DNA from: Casuarina equisetifolia
Lineage: Eukaryota > Streptophyta > Magnoliopsida > Fagales > Casuarinaceae
Direction of reading: 5' to 3'
Length of the DNA stretch: 64,000 nt
Assembly: GCA_028551475.1 (NCBI GenBank)
Contig: CM052356.1
Location: 21,975,884-22,039,883 of the forward strand
Below, piece by piece: positions 22,270 through 33,025 of this stretch. The notes under the pieces are model-generated. The model worked only from the letters and a program-made list of their open reading frames with translations. It had not been told where the DNA came from and ran no database searches. The position numbers and the translations under genes are program-made. Numbering within the stretch: position 1 is the stretch's first letter; every line of letters starts with the position of its first letter.

Positions 22270-24690
22270 CATCTAACAATTCTTAGTTTGTTTGTAACAT
22301 TTGTGGTTAAGCCAATAATGATAATGAATTGGTAGATTGTTATATAAGAGAAAAGATTGAAATGTAATTTTGATTCTTAAATTATGTATAGAATCCAATT
22401 CTTACTCCTAAAATAATTTTTTTTTTCTTTTAGCCATCAAAATTGGAGTAGAAAAATCATGTCATAATCCTTTTGTGTTCTAGTAATTTTGATGAACATA
22501 TTTTGTGTAATGAAAAAATATTTCATTTTTTTAGGTACTTGTAAATTAGAAGATCAAGTTTCAATCATGAAAATTAGAATTAATAAATAAAAAAATAAGA
22601 AAATATAAAATTATTCACAAAAAAATTTGTCGTTTGATTACCATAACTCCATCCCGGATGTGGTCAACCATGAAAATATTTATATACATCATTTGTACAT
22701 ACACTGAGTTGCTTTTTTTTTTTTTCCTATTCATTTATGTTAGAAAATTTATGAGTTTCCATAATACTTAAAGAGTCAGTATCCTTCAAATTGATACTTT
22801 TTAGAAGACAAAAGACCAAACTTGTAAAATACAACTAAACTGACTGAAATTAGTGGGTTGGGGGCAGTTGGTTGTGCGGGTTGGAGGCCTATTGAGTTTT
22901 GGATGAAGGCGTGTTTTAACTTTTTGGCCTGAAGGTTCACATGGGGTTTTTGCCGTTAAAATTCTTTCGAAGTTTTTAGGCATTAACAACTGATTTTAAG
23001 TTTTGGACACTGAAGCCCATTGAAGACTTTTGGGCAAGAAGACCTGTGAAGTTTTCCCTGTGATTGGTCTTTGTTTTTTAATGCCCAAGCCCGTTTCTTC
23101 GTATCGGGCAAGAACGTGCTTCCTCATTTTACGTTCCTCTTCTGGACTCGGCCGTACCTCTTTTGGATTGAGCCCCTAACTCTAGATTGGACTATATCTT
23201 CTGAACTAGGCTGCAACTCTTCAAGACTGCCGTTGCCTTCGTTGAACTTCGAACATCTTCTGGACTGGGATGCAGCTCTTTTGGACTACGCTTGTTTCTG
23301 GGCCACACCTTTATTTGCGCCTTGTTGGGTGTCCTCGGTAGAGAGCCAGTCGTCTGCTTCCTTCTTGGGTGGGCACTGGCTGCTTGTTTGCTTCTTGTAG
23401 CAACCAATGCTCCTTCCTTCGAGTTTCTTGGGTGGGCACTGGTTTATATTTTCAATTCACATATACAAGCATGACACTTCTTGTTACATACGGGTTCTAA
23501 AGAACAAAGAATTGACAGCGGCCACACAAGCAAGAGGCAATTCCAGGAATCATAAAACTCAACATACGAGTTGTAAGAAAATTCTATTGCACTGCAGCTC
23601 AGATAACATAATTGGACCTCTATTGATGTATGAGCCAAAAGAGGCATCAGTACTCTTCCTTTTCAGGGCAACAGAACTCAACTGTTAATAAGGACTCTCA
23701 TATGCAAAAATGAAAAATAAGCCCAACAGCTGGAAAAGGTAGGTGCCCTGAAAAAAGAGTAGCAGGACTCTTCCCAATGGTCTGAAACTTGTGAAGTAGC
23801 TGTTTCTACAGGGAAAGTTTCTCTACATCGAACGTCTTCCAAGCTTCTTGATTTGTAATTAGACCGAATGAAGAACGAAACTGAACGCTGAAGGTAGCTG
23901 CGCAACAGTTGTCAAATTAGTTTTATGTTGTAGAAAATGATATCAGAGTGGACATGCAGCAGAGACTCACACTCAGATCATGTGATGATTAATTTTTTAG
24001 CTGGGGAATGTGGAACATAAAAGCAACAAGGAGCATTCTGTATTAGTTTCTCACACTATTTGATTACCACGAGACATGTTGGCTAATTGACATAAAAAAA
24101 AAAAAAATTGCAGGCCCAGAGATAACCGAAATTGGTGATAACCAGAAAGAAACCATAAACCCACCTGCTAGTTTTTTTGTTAGCTGAAGTGAACTCATGA
24201 GATCATTCCCGCTTTATACAACAGAGTTTGAAGCCAAGTTGATTGAAACATGATTGTAATTATTAGAAATTGAAGGGCCCAATTAAAACACAGAACTGTG
24301 CAATAGTGGGTTGCTAGCGGAAGTTTATAAGACCATGCTCTCCTGTCGCCTTACCCAATGTGGGACTGGATATTTTTAATCTTCCAACACTCCCCCGCAA
24401 TCTCACGTTGGGCGCGGTAAGAGGTGGGACCAGTCTAGAGGGACCACACCAAGGTAGGCAAGACACAGGGTCGCTCCGATACCATATTAGAAATTGAAAG
24501 GGCCCAACTAAAACACAGAACTGTGTTTTAATGGGTTGCTAGCGGAAGTTTATAAGACCAGGCTCTTCTGTCGTCTTACCCAATGTGGGACTGGATATTT
24601 TTAATCTTCCAACAGTAATTCACCGAGCTACGACTATCTTGGGCTTGGAGATGTTAGGGTTTGCTAAGCCTAGAAGCATATTTTCCCCTT
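22270..24690. repeat. Segmental duplication block, copy 2 (partner 920-2960)
   Basis: Collinear with 920-2960. The main difference is the TRIM-like insertion at 24261-24614, so the insertion is younger than the duplication. The partner reads straight through the site (GATTGAAACATGGTTATAAT). Confidence 0.78.
24261..24614 (-). mobile_element. TRIM-like miniature LTR retrotransposon
   Basis: A 354-bp element with two direct terminal repeats (24261-24389 and 24485-24614, about 130 bp, ends TGTTGGAAGATT...CTAATA on the - strand) around an internal region of only 95 bp. Inside the right repeat the - strand reads TGGTATCGGAGC (24473-24484), an initiator-Met-type primer site. Inside the left repeat it reads TTGCGGGGGAG, a polypurine tract. 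The target duplication GTAAT flanks it (24256-24260, 24615-24619), and the empty site is visible at 2875-2885. It has no coding capacity, so it must have moved using other elements' proteins. Confidence 0.92.
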
Positions 24691-25168
24691 AAAAAAGAAC
24701 TTGTTTCCTTTCACGTGATAATTTCTAAAATAACATCATTTAGTTACAAGTCTAGAAGCTCTTTCTAGTGTTAATATCACCGATTTGTCTTCTATGGTTC
24801 ACACATGCACATTGATAAGAAACTCCCCCCATTTAAAGAAGGTGTCCGTACATTCTTACATCAAGTTTAATTAGTAAAATGTTAAAAAGAACATTTATTT
24901 CCTGTTTGGCTGTGTTGCAATTCAAGAGCTAAGTGTAGATTATGTTTGGATGAGATAAGGCTTCAATAAATAATAATATTGAAATAAAGAACAGAAGAGG
25001 GTCACTCTCAAGGGCCCTGAAATGAATTTATGTAGAGCTTCATACTTTATTCTTAGTTATGCTTTTCCTCCACCGTAATGGACTTTGGTCGTTGGGTATG
25101 GTCTCCATGAAAGTTCACGGAGTGTTATTCCTTCTACGCCACACAGTAACTACCAAGTTGCAGCACGC
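24691..25168. other. Upstream flank of AAP copy B
   Basis: Related to 3890-4300 and 40405-40620. No coding exon. It leads into the promoter-like region of copy B. Confidence 0.5.
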
Positions 25169-25178
25169 TTATATATAC
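25169..25178 (+). promoter_or_regulatory. Candidate TATA box of AAP copy B
   Basis: TTATATATAC lies about 413 bp before the ATG of copy B. Copy D has a TATA-like motif at nearly the same distance (about 407 bp). The leader between them contains a short imperfect duplication (GAGTCTCT...GAGACACA at about 25193-25235 and 25280-25310) and a T/A homopolymer run near 25497-25520. Confidence 0.5.
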
Positions 25179-26845
25179 CCACTCCTCCCCCAAGAGTCTC
25201 TTGAGACACAAGCTCAAGCCTTTCTTCCACACAGCTCTCTTTGGGTTGCTGTTCCCCCACCCCCACGAAACAAACTGGGAGTCTCTGAGACACACCTCGA
25301 GTCTCTCTCCCAGGCAGCTATCTTTCAAGCACATCTCATCTTGTCAGAAGCTCTGGTTCCCTCTGGGTTTCTGTGATCCATCGAAGGAAAAGATCCATCT
25401 CTTGCTTTATGAACACCTTTCTTTTTATTCATAACTTTGCTCAGATTTTGCATCTCTTAACGGTACAAACTTCGAGTTTACTTATATCTAATCTGTTTTT
25501 TTTTTTTTAAAAAAAAAACTTTATCAGATTTTGCATTTTTCAGATTTCGGGTTTCTTGTTTTGGCCCCATTTCATATCAAAGATGGGTGAGAACGCCGCC
25601 TCCAAGAACCAGCTTCCTCACCACCAAGCTTTCGAAGCCTCCGTCGACGAGGCCTCACAAGCCAGCGCCAAGTGCTTCGACGACGATGGCCGTCTCAAGC
25701 GAACTGGTAAGTTTTTTCAACGTAATTTTCCTGGAACGAGTCTGTGATTGCGACCTTGTAACTGGTCTGTTGGCTTGGATCGGGTCCCAAGCACAGATTC
25801 TTATTTCTACTCCACTTCTAATATCTACAATACTCACAACAGAACAAGGCAAATTAACCTAACTTCCAAGACAACAAGCAACACTAGCAAAAAACCAGTT
25901 AATGCTCAGGCAGTATGAGTGAACTTACCGAGAGAGGAAAATCCAAACTTTTTCTGGAAGCACGACTTCCAACCAGCTTCTACCGATTTTACCACCTTCG
26001 GCCAAGATGCAGAGCAATCCTACGGCCTGCCTTCCAGCAGCGTAATCGCAGGATTTTCCGTCACCAAGCCATTCGATTCAAATGGAAAACACAATAAACT
26101 ATGGAGATGAAAACACTAGGTCAGCTGCCCTCGTTTGAGGGAGACTCTAACCTCGTAGGATTAGGAGAAACCCCACAAGGTCAAGCTCACACAAAAAGAT
26201 CCCACTCTCCCCTTTCTGCACGTGTCACAACCCCACTGAAAGACACAATTTGCCTAATTCCCAGTTTACCCTTACATCTTACGGCACAATTTAACCCCTT
26301 ACAAAATCTCTCTTAATTACATGCAGTTTGAAAGAGCCTCCGCAAAAACATCTTAATTATTCTTACTAACGTATCACTGCTCCACGGAGGCATGCTTCTC
26401 ATCTTCATCCCCTTGCTGGCTGGTCATCTAATAGAGCCACGTTACAGTACCAGGGCTATTTTCTTAGGAATTACCTTTGCACTTTCAAACCCCCGAAAAG
26501 CTTTGTTTTTGTATTGGCAAGCAAAAGAAAGTAATCCTATGGATACCAAGCACAAAGAGTAGGGGTAATGTTTTTGTTCATACGCTACTGACTGTTGTCC
26601 TTTAACGTAATAGGGACAGTTTGCACTGCAAGTTTTCACATAATAACAGCCGTGCTTGCGTATGATATCCAGTCTATGGATTGGGCCATGGCACAGCTGG
26701 GATGGGTTGCTGGTTCCGCTTTGATGTTCTTGTTCTCCTTTGTAACTTACTACACTACTAGTCTTTTCTCTGCCTGTTATCGTTTTGGGAGCCCTATGGC
26801 GGGCAAGAGAAACTCCACGGATGTAGTTCGAACCAACCTAGGTAA

Positions 26846-27235
26846 TATTGGGTTGGTCCAGCCCATATTCAGGGACTTATTATTGGGTCTAATTAGGGTA
26901 ATGTGGCCCTAAGGTTTAAAAGGAAAAATATAGGATTTTTTTCTTTAGAAGAGGTGAGTGGCCGTCAAAGAGAAAAGAGAGAGAGAAAAGAAAAGAGCAG
27001 AATTTTCGCAAGAATTAGAGGTCGTGCGCAACAGTTGATCAAACGTTTGATCAAGGTCGATCCGTGATTCGATTAAGCTGATTTTTTGTCAACATGTTCG
27101 AGATTGGGTGTTCTTCATTGTGAACGGTTGGATCGTCGTTTGGAGATCTTGAAGTCAGCAGATCTTGGTCGAAAATCTGGGTGATATTTCTCCAACTTTT
27201 CTTGGTTAAGTTGTTTACAACTTGTTCTTCAACTT
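26846..27235 (+). repeat. copia-2 5' LTR, truncated
   Basis: It matches the first about 390 bases of the 682-bp 3' LTR (30939-31620, reverse complement), beginning TATTGGGTTGG where the other begins TGTTGGGTTGG. After CTTGTTCTTCA the match stops, and gag coding sequence follows directly. Confidence 0.88.
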
Positions 27236-27241
27236 ATTAGC

Positions 27242-28218
27242 CTGAAATACAAAGATGGGCAATCCATATATGATCATTTGAATGAGTTTCAGGGAATATT
27301 AGATCAACTTTCAGGGATGAATATGAAGTTTGAAGATGAAATACAAGGACTTTGGTTACTTGGTACTTTACTAGAATCTTGGGAAACATTTCGTATGTCA
27401 GTGAGCAACTCTGCTCCCAATGGTATTGTCACTATAGATTTTGCCAAGACTAGTATTTTGAATGAAGAGATGAGAAGAAAGAGTCAGGATTCTTTGTCTC
27501 ATTCTGAAGCTTTGGTTGTTGAAAACAGGGGGGAAGTCATAGTAGAGGTCCGAGAGGTTATAACAAAAGTCGAAGTAAGTTTAGATCATGGCACAAAAAT
27601 GTAGAGTGCCATCATTGTGACAAGATGGGTCATATCAAGAAAAATTACTTCTTGTTGAAAAATGAAAAGAAGAATGGTAAAGGTAGAAATGAGAAGAAGA
27701 AAGTTAATGAAAGTGAGGAGAAGAAGGATAACAATGATGATGATCTAGTTGTAGCAGCTACTAATGAACTTGTTATTATGTGCTATGATGATAATGTGAA
27801 TTTTGCAAGTAATGAGATAAGTTGGATAATTGATAGTGGTGCTTCTCTTTATATTACTTCCAATAGGGAGTTCTTTACTACTTATACTCCTAGAAACTTT
27901 GGCACATTGAAAATGGGTAATGATTGTTTGGCTAAAGTTGTGGGTATGGGTGATGTATGCTTGGAGACTCATAATGGATCCAAGCTGGTTCTTAAGAATG
28001 TTAGACATGTACCAGAAATTCGCTTGAATTTGATTTCTACCGGACAACTTAATGATGAAGGTTTTTGCAATATCTTCAATAATGGACAAAGAAAACTTAT
28101 TAAGGGTTCATTAGTTATGGCTAGAGGCAAGAAAAAGTCTTCTTTGTATTTGTTTCAGGCTAGGATTTCTAAGGACATTTATAATGTAGTGGAAGATGAG
28201 AATGCAAGTGCTTTATGA
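27242..28218 (+). pseudogene. copia-2 gag and protease remnant
   Basis: Open from a truncated gag (KYKDGQSIYDHLNEFQGIL, then GLWLLGTLLESW) to a TAG at about 27602, with a broken nucleocapsid knuckle after it (CHHCDKMGHIKKNY, final cysteine replaced by tyrosine). The next open part (27625-28218) has a lysine-rich linker and the protease box WIIDSGASLY with its aspartate kept, ending near the start of integrase. The gag N-terminus is deleted. Confidence 0.86.
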
Positions 28219-29073
28219 CACAAAAGGTTAAGTCACATGAATGAGAAGGGCATGAATGTGTTGTCAAAGAAGAACTTGTTATCTGGGATTAAGAGTGCAA
28301 AACTTGAGAAGTGTGCACATTGTTTAGTTGGAAAATAGAAAAGAGTTTTATTCTATAGTCACCCTCCTTCAAGAAAATCAGATTTCTTGGAATTAGTACA
28401 CTCAGATGTTTGTGGCTCAGTTAACCTGAGGACGCTTGGTGGAGCATCCTATTTTGTGACCTTTATTGATGACTACTCAAGAAAGGTTTGGGTTTATGTT
28501 TTGATGTCAAAAGATCAAGTGCTAGATGTGTTCAAGTAGTTTCAAGTTTCAGTAAAGAGGTAAATTCAAAAGAAATTGAAATGTATTTGATCAGACAATG
28601 GTGGTGAGTACATTGGACCATTTAATAAGTATTGTAGGCAACATGGTATTCGACATCAAAAGACACCTCTAAAAACATCTCAATTAAATAGTATAGCGGA
28701 AAGAATAAACAGGACATTAGTTGAAAGAGTTAGATGCATGATTTCAAATGCTAACCTGCCAAAGACATTTTAGGGTGAGACATTACTTACAACAACTTAT
28801 GTTATCAATCTATCTCCAATTATTGCTTTAGATGGTGATGTGCCAAATAGAGTTTGGTTTGGCAAGGATGTTTCTTATAATTATCTAATAGTATTTGGTT
28901 GCAAAACATTTGTTCATATTCCAAAGGATAAGAGGTCTAAGTTAGATGTCAAGACACGAGAATGTATATTTCTTGGTTATGGTTTTGATGAATTTGGTTA
29001 CAGGTGTTATAATTCAGCTATGAAGAAAGTTGTGAGGAGTTGTGATGTTGTATTTTTAAGAACCAAAATATGA
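28219..29073 (+). pseudogene. copia-2 integrase remnant
   Basis: The HHCC region is recognisable (HKRLSHMNEKGM, then CAHCLVGK) and interrupted by stops. The core keeps HSDVCGSV, FIDDYSRKVW and SDNGGEY, with several in-frame stops at 28338-28770. The C-terminal part 28840-29073 is open (FGCKTFVHIPKDKRSK, then FLGYGFDEFGYR). Inactive. Confidence 0.85.
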
Positions 29074-29289
29074 TAGATATTGGCCAGAGTAAGAAGAATA
29101 TGTCACAAGGCTCTAAGATTGGTATTGAGATTTATCTAATTCCTTCAAATGATTTATTATGACAGTTGCCAAAACAAATTGAAAGTGATATTCAGCATGA
29201 TGTTCAATATCAGATTCAGAATGACCAACAGGGTGCAGATAATAGTGACACTCATAATGTTTACTAGAGTTCACCATCCATCCTTTAGA

Positions 29290-30285
29290 TATTCTACTGA
29301 GGAGTATATATTGTTGATTGATGCAGGTGAGCCTAAGAGTTTTGAAGAAGCAGCAGAGGATGTGGATAAGAAAAAATGGGTTGATGCAATGCAAGATGAG
29401 TTAAAATTTTTAAATGATAATCAAACATTTAAGTTGGTGACATTGCCTAAGGGTAAGAAAAATTTGAAGAATCGTTAGATTTATAGATTGAAGCATGATG
29501 AAAATTCTTCACAACTCCAATACAAAGCCAGACTAGTTGTTAAAGGTTTTAGTTGAAAAAAGGGTATTGATTATGATAAGATTTTCTCACCTGTTGTGAA
29601 AATGTCCTCAATTCGAGTGGTTTTGGGATTGGTTACCAGTCTTGATCTTGAAATTGAGTAAATAGATGTAAAGACTGTTTTTCTTCATGGTGACATAAAT
29701 GAAGAAATTTATATGGAGCAACCAGAGAATTTTAAAGAAAAAGGTAAAGAGAACTATGTTTGTAAGCTAAAGAAAAGTTTATATGGCTTAAAACAGGTAC
29801 CAAGACAATGGTATCGAAAATTTGAGTATTTTATGAGGGAGCAAGCCTATAAGAAGGCAAATTTTGATCATTGTGTATTTGTGCAGAAGTTCTTAGATGA
29901 TGATTTTATCATTCTATTGCTTTATGTAGATGACATGCTTATAGTTGGTAAGAATGCTACAAGAATTGAAAAGTTGAAGCAAGAGTTAAGTAAGTCATTC
30001 TCAATGAAAGACTTAGGCTTAGTGAAACAAATTCTTGATATGAGAGTTAGTCGTGATAGAAAAGTTAAGAAGTTATGGTTGTCTCAAGAGGAGTACATCA
30101 AGAAAGTGCTTTAAAGGTTTCGTATAGATAAAGCTAAAGTGGTGAGAATACCTCTTACTACACACTTTAAGCTTAGTAAAAAACAATGTCCTATAGATGA
30201 GGAAGACAAAAAAGATATGGAAAGAGTTCCTTATGCTTCAACTGTTAGTTGTTTAATGTATGCAATGATTTATACAAGATCAGTG
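29290..30285 (+). pseudogene. copia-2 reverse transcriptase remnant
   Basis: Recognisable from KKKWVDAMQDELKFL, with stops near 29478, 29557 and 29660. From 29713 to 30114 it is open and carries LYGLKQVPRQWYRKF and the catalytic YVDDMLIVG. After a TAA near 30112 it continues to VPYASTVSCLMYAMIYTRS, where the match ends at the inversion breakpoint. The piece that should follow is found on the - strand at 32180-31668. Confidence 0.88.
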
Positions 30286-30938
30286 GGGAATATCTTTTCT
30301 GTCTTCTGATAAATAAGCAATTTCTGGTAAATAAGCAAGTAATTGATGGAGTAAGAGAATCCAAGACCTTCTGCAACCAATTCCAATTCTTCAAAACTAG
30401 CCAAGATCATGAAAGATAGAAGACTTAAGAGGGTTAAAAAAAAATAAAAAGAAACAAATGTTGTGGACCCGCAAGTTTAGCGACAGCAAGTGCAAGACCA
30501 ATTATTGAATTAGTGTTGGACATAATAGTAGCAATGACCAAAAGCAACCACAATCAATCCAAGTTGGGAATTTGAGAAAAAATTATTTGAGCGACGCCAA
30601 ACGCAATCATATATGGGTTGATGCTCTTATGATAGGGATCTTTGTCGTGAGTGCTGCGGAAGCAGGTCGACCTTTTGATTGCCTTATTTGATCATGGGCA
30701 AAGACCATTACCTTATTGAGCTCCAAGCATAGTAAAGCGGTGATGAAAGACTACAAATATATGATCTCAAACTTACATCATGCTCATAGTTGATGCTATT
30801 GTGTAATTAATGGCAACTCCAAAAAGGCTGAGGAACTGAACTAGCCCACATATTCCCACCTTTGCTCCACCTGGAGTTTGACACCATAGAATAGGGTAAG
30901 ATTGAGGTTTAGAACCTTAAAACGCATAACATTTTACC

Positions 30939-31620
30939 TGATGGGAAAAACGACATATAAAGTTTCCCACTTTGATTAAACCTGTGAGGATATACTAAAA
31001 TACCAACGATGTATTCGAATCACAAGTAAAATAAGCAAATCACAATCAACACAAAAGAATTTCTACGTGGAAAACTCCTCCAATGTGAAGGATAAAAACC
31101 ACGGGACTGATCACTGAGTCCACCCAAATCTCCACTATATAAATCGTTAGGTTACAACCCAATCAAGTCCTTAACAATAGCAACAGGACTAAGATTTACT
31201 GATTCAACAATAATAGAATCATCAATTAATAGTGAAGAACAAGTTGTAAACAATAACTTAACCAAGAAAAATTGAAGAAATATCACCTAGATTTTTGACC
31301 AAGATTTGCTGACTTCAAGAGCTTCAAACGACGATCCAACCGTTCACAATGAAGAACACCCAATCCCGAACCTGTTGACAAAAAATCAGCTCAATCGGAC
31401 CACGGATCAACCTTGATTAAATGTTTGATCAACTGTTGTGCAGGGTTTCTAATTCTTGCAAAAATTCTGCTCTTTTCTTTTGTCTCTCTCTTTTCTCTTT
31501 GACAGCCACTCACCTTTTCTAAAGAAAAAATCCTATATTTTTCCTTTTAAACCTTAGGGCCACATTACCCTAATTGGACCCAATAATAAGTCCCCGAATA
31601 TGGGCTGTACCAACCCAACA
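30939..31620 (-). repeat. copia-2 3' LTR (inverted)
   Basis: 682 bp. On the - strand it starts TGTTGGGTTGGTAC and ends CCCATCA. The polypurine tract lies at 31621-31640 and AAP intron 2 bases at 30938 and below. Confidence 0.9.
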
Positions 31621-31667
31621 ATTCTCCCCCTCCAGCCCAAATGAGGGAGATTCCATATGTCCATTTC

Positions 31668-32180
31668 TCAAGCACAATTCAAACTAGCTTCATGTCGACA
31701 AAACTCAAACTTTTCTCGCCATAGAGCCTTTGTCATCATATCAGAACCATTATCCTCTGTATGTACCTTTTCAAGTGCAACCTCTTTGGTTTCCATGATA
31801 TCTTGTATCCAATGATACCTTACATCAATATGCTTTGACCTTTGATGAAAAGTAGAATTTTTAACAAGACGTATAACACTTTGACTATCACAAAATAACA
31901 CATACTTTTCTTACACGAAACCAATTTCTTTTATGAATTCCTTCATCCAAAATAACTCTTTACATGCTTCCGTTGCTGCAATAAATTCTGCTTCTGTTAT
32001 AGATAGAACAATACATTTTTATAATCTTGATTGCCATGCCATAGCTCTCCTTGAAAACTTAATCAAGTAGCCTAAAGTAGATCTTCTATTATCAATATCT
32101 CCTGCCGTATCAGAATCTGTATATCCGACAAGAATAGGCTTATCACTCCCAAATGAAAGTTTCAAACTATAAGTGTCTCG
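31668..32180 (-). pseudogene. copia-2 RNase H remnant (inverted)
   Basis: From about 32180 leftwards the - strand reads SLKLSFGSDKPILVGYTDSD, then TLGYLIKFSRRAMAWQSRL. After a broken patch (31902-32018) the open part 31901-31668 carries CDSQSVIRLVKNSTFHQRSK and NGSDMMTKAL, the usual copia RNase H end. This is the missing 3' part of the element whose RT lies on the + strand at 29290-30285. Confidence 0.9.
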
Positions 32181-33025
32181 AAGTCTGACTGGTAGAAGCA
32201 TTGGCACTAGGACTAAAACCCAAAAGATATTGTGGAGCTTCCAAGCAGTGGGGAATATAGCTTCTAGATTCTCCTACTCCATCAATCTTATCGAAATTCA
32301 GGCATAAATTTATGAACCAAGTTTATACTTAAAAAACCCCATATGTATGTTGAGCTAACCAATATGGTGTATGACAGGACATGCTCAGACCTCCACCATC
32401 AGACGTCAAGACAATAAAGAAGGTCTCTCTCCTTAGCGTTGCGGTCATAATCCTATTTAACATGCTTTGCGGCTTCATGACCTACGCTGCTTTTTGAGAT
32501 AACTCCCCCGGAAGCCTCCTCTCCGGCTTCTATGACCCATATTGGTCACTTGTTATAGCGAACGCAGCCCTTGCAATCCACCTTGTTGGCGCATACCAGG
32601 TTTGCTGCCAGTCCATTTTCGCCTTCATCGAGAAAAACATATCAACAAGATTCCCGGACAGTGAATTTATCACCAAGGACATCGAAATCCCGATCCCTAT
32701 TTCCTGCCCCTATAAACTCAACCTCTTCAGGTTACTTTGGAGGACAACTTTCGTAATTACTGCCACTGTCATATCAATGCTTCTACCGTTCTTTAGCGAC
32801 GTGGTTGGACTTCTGGGAGCTTTGGGGTTTTGGCCTCTCACAGTTTATTTCCCTGTGGAGCTGTATATAGTGCAAAAGAAGATACCAAAATGGAGCGCAA
32901 GATGGCTTTGCCTTCAAATCCTGAGCGTGGCGTGCTTCATCGTTACCATAGCGGCAGCTGCTGGCTCAGTTGCCGGAGTCGTTCATGATCTCAAGTCTTA
33001 CAAGCTCTTCAAGAACACCTACTAG

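Larger units (their letters stand above)
26846..32180 (+). mobile_element. Ty1/copia retrotransposon copia-2, cut by an inversion
   Basis: The left part (26846-about 30285) is on the + strand: a truncated 5' LTR, gag, PR, IN and most of RT. The right part (about 30939-32180) is on the - strand: the 3' LTR (30939-31620), a polypurine tract and the RNase H end. In the uninverted order the element would end at the 3' LTR beside AAP intron 2. The junctions give a target duplication GGTAA: 26841-26845 on the left, and the equivalent bases beside the LTR on the inverted side (near 30934-30938). About 290 bp of the 5' LTR plus the primer site and the start of gag are missing near 27235. Multiple stops occur. 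The protein motifs suggest the Tork/Tnt1 type (tentative). Confidence 0.88.
30286..32181 (-). other. Inverted segment: AAP exons 4 and 3, copia-2 3' LTR and RNase H
   Basis: Read on the - strand from right to left this stretch is the RNase H end of copia-2, its polypurine tract (TGGAGGGGGAGAAT), its 3' LTR, AAP intron 2, exon 3, intron 3, exon 4 and intron 4, which is the order expected just after the RT piece if the segment were turned around. Exons 3 and 4 keep the exact lengths of their paralogues (94 and 215 bp). Near 30290-30360 there is filler with a repeated AAATAAGCAA phrase and a short antisense piece of exon 5 (GATGGAGTAAGAGAATCC). About 30 to 40 residues of the RT-RNase H connection are missing. 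Confidence 0.9.
25583..33025 (+). pseudogene. AAP copy B: permease gene split by copia-2 and an inversion
   Basis: Exon 1 (25583-25706, MGENAASKNQ) and exon 2 (26614-26841, two codons shorter than its paralogues) are open and in the usual order. Intron 1 is enlarged to 907 bp. Copia-2 is inserted exactly at the exon 2 donor. Exon 4 (30469-30683) and exon 3 (30777-30870) then appear on the - strand, within an inverted segment. The end of exon 5 (about 32182-32301) and exon 6 (32378-33025) are again on the + strand. Exon 6 has a premature TGA at 32495-32497 (AAF*DNSP), then is open through SCPYKLNLFRLLWRTTF and GALGFWPLTVYFPVE to the stop. The exon 5 donor is GC (CAGGCATAA), shared with copy F. 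It cannot encode a permease. Confidence 0.93.

Noticed and set aside
24261-24614. Cassandra element (5S rRNA-bearing TRIM)
   Set aside because: The terminal repeats contain no recognisable 5S rRNA box sequence, so only a general TRIM-like call is supported.
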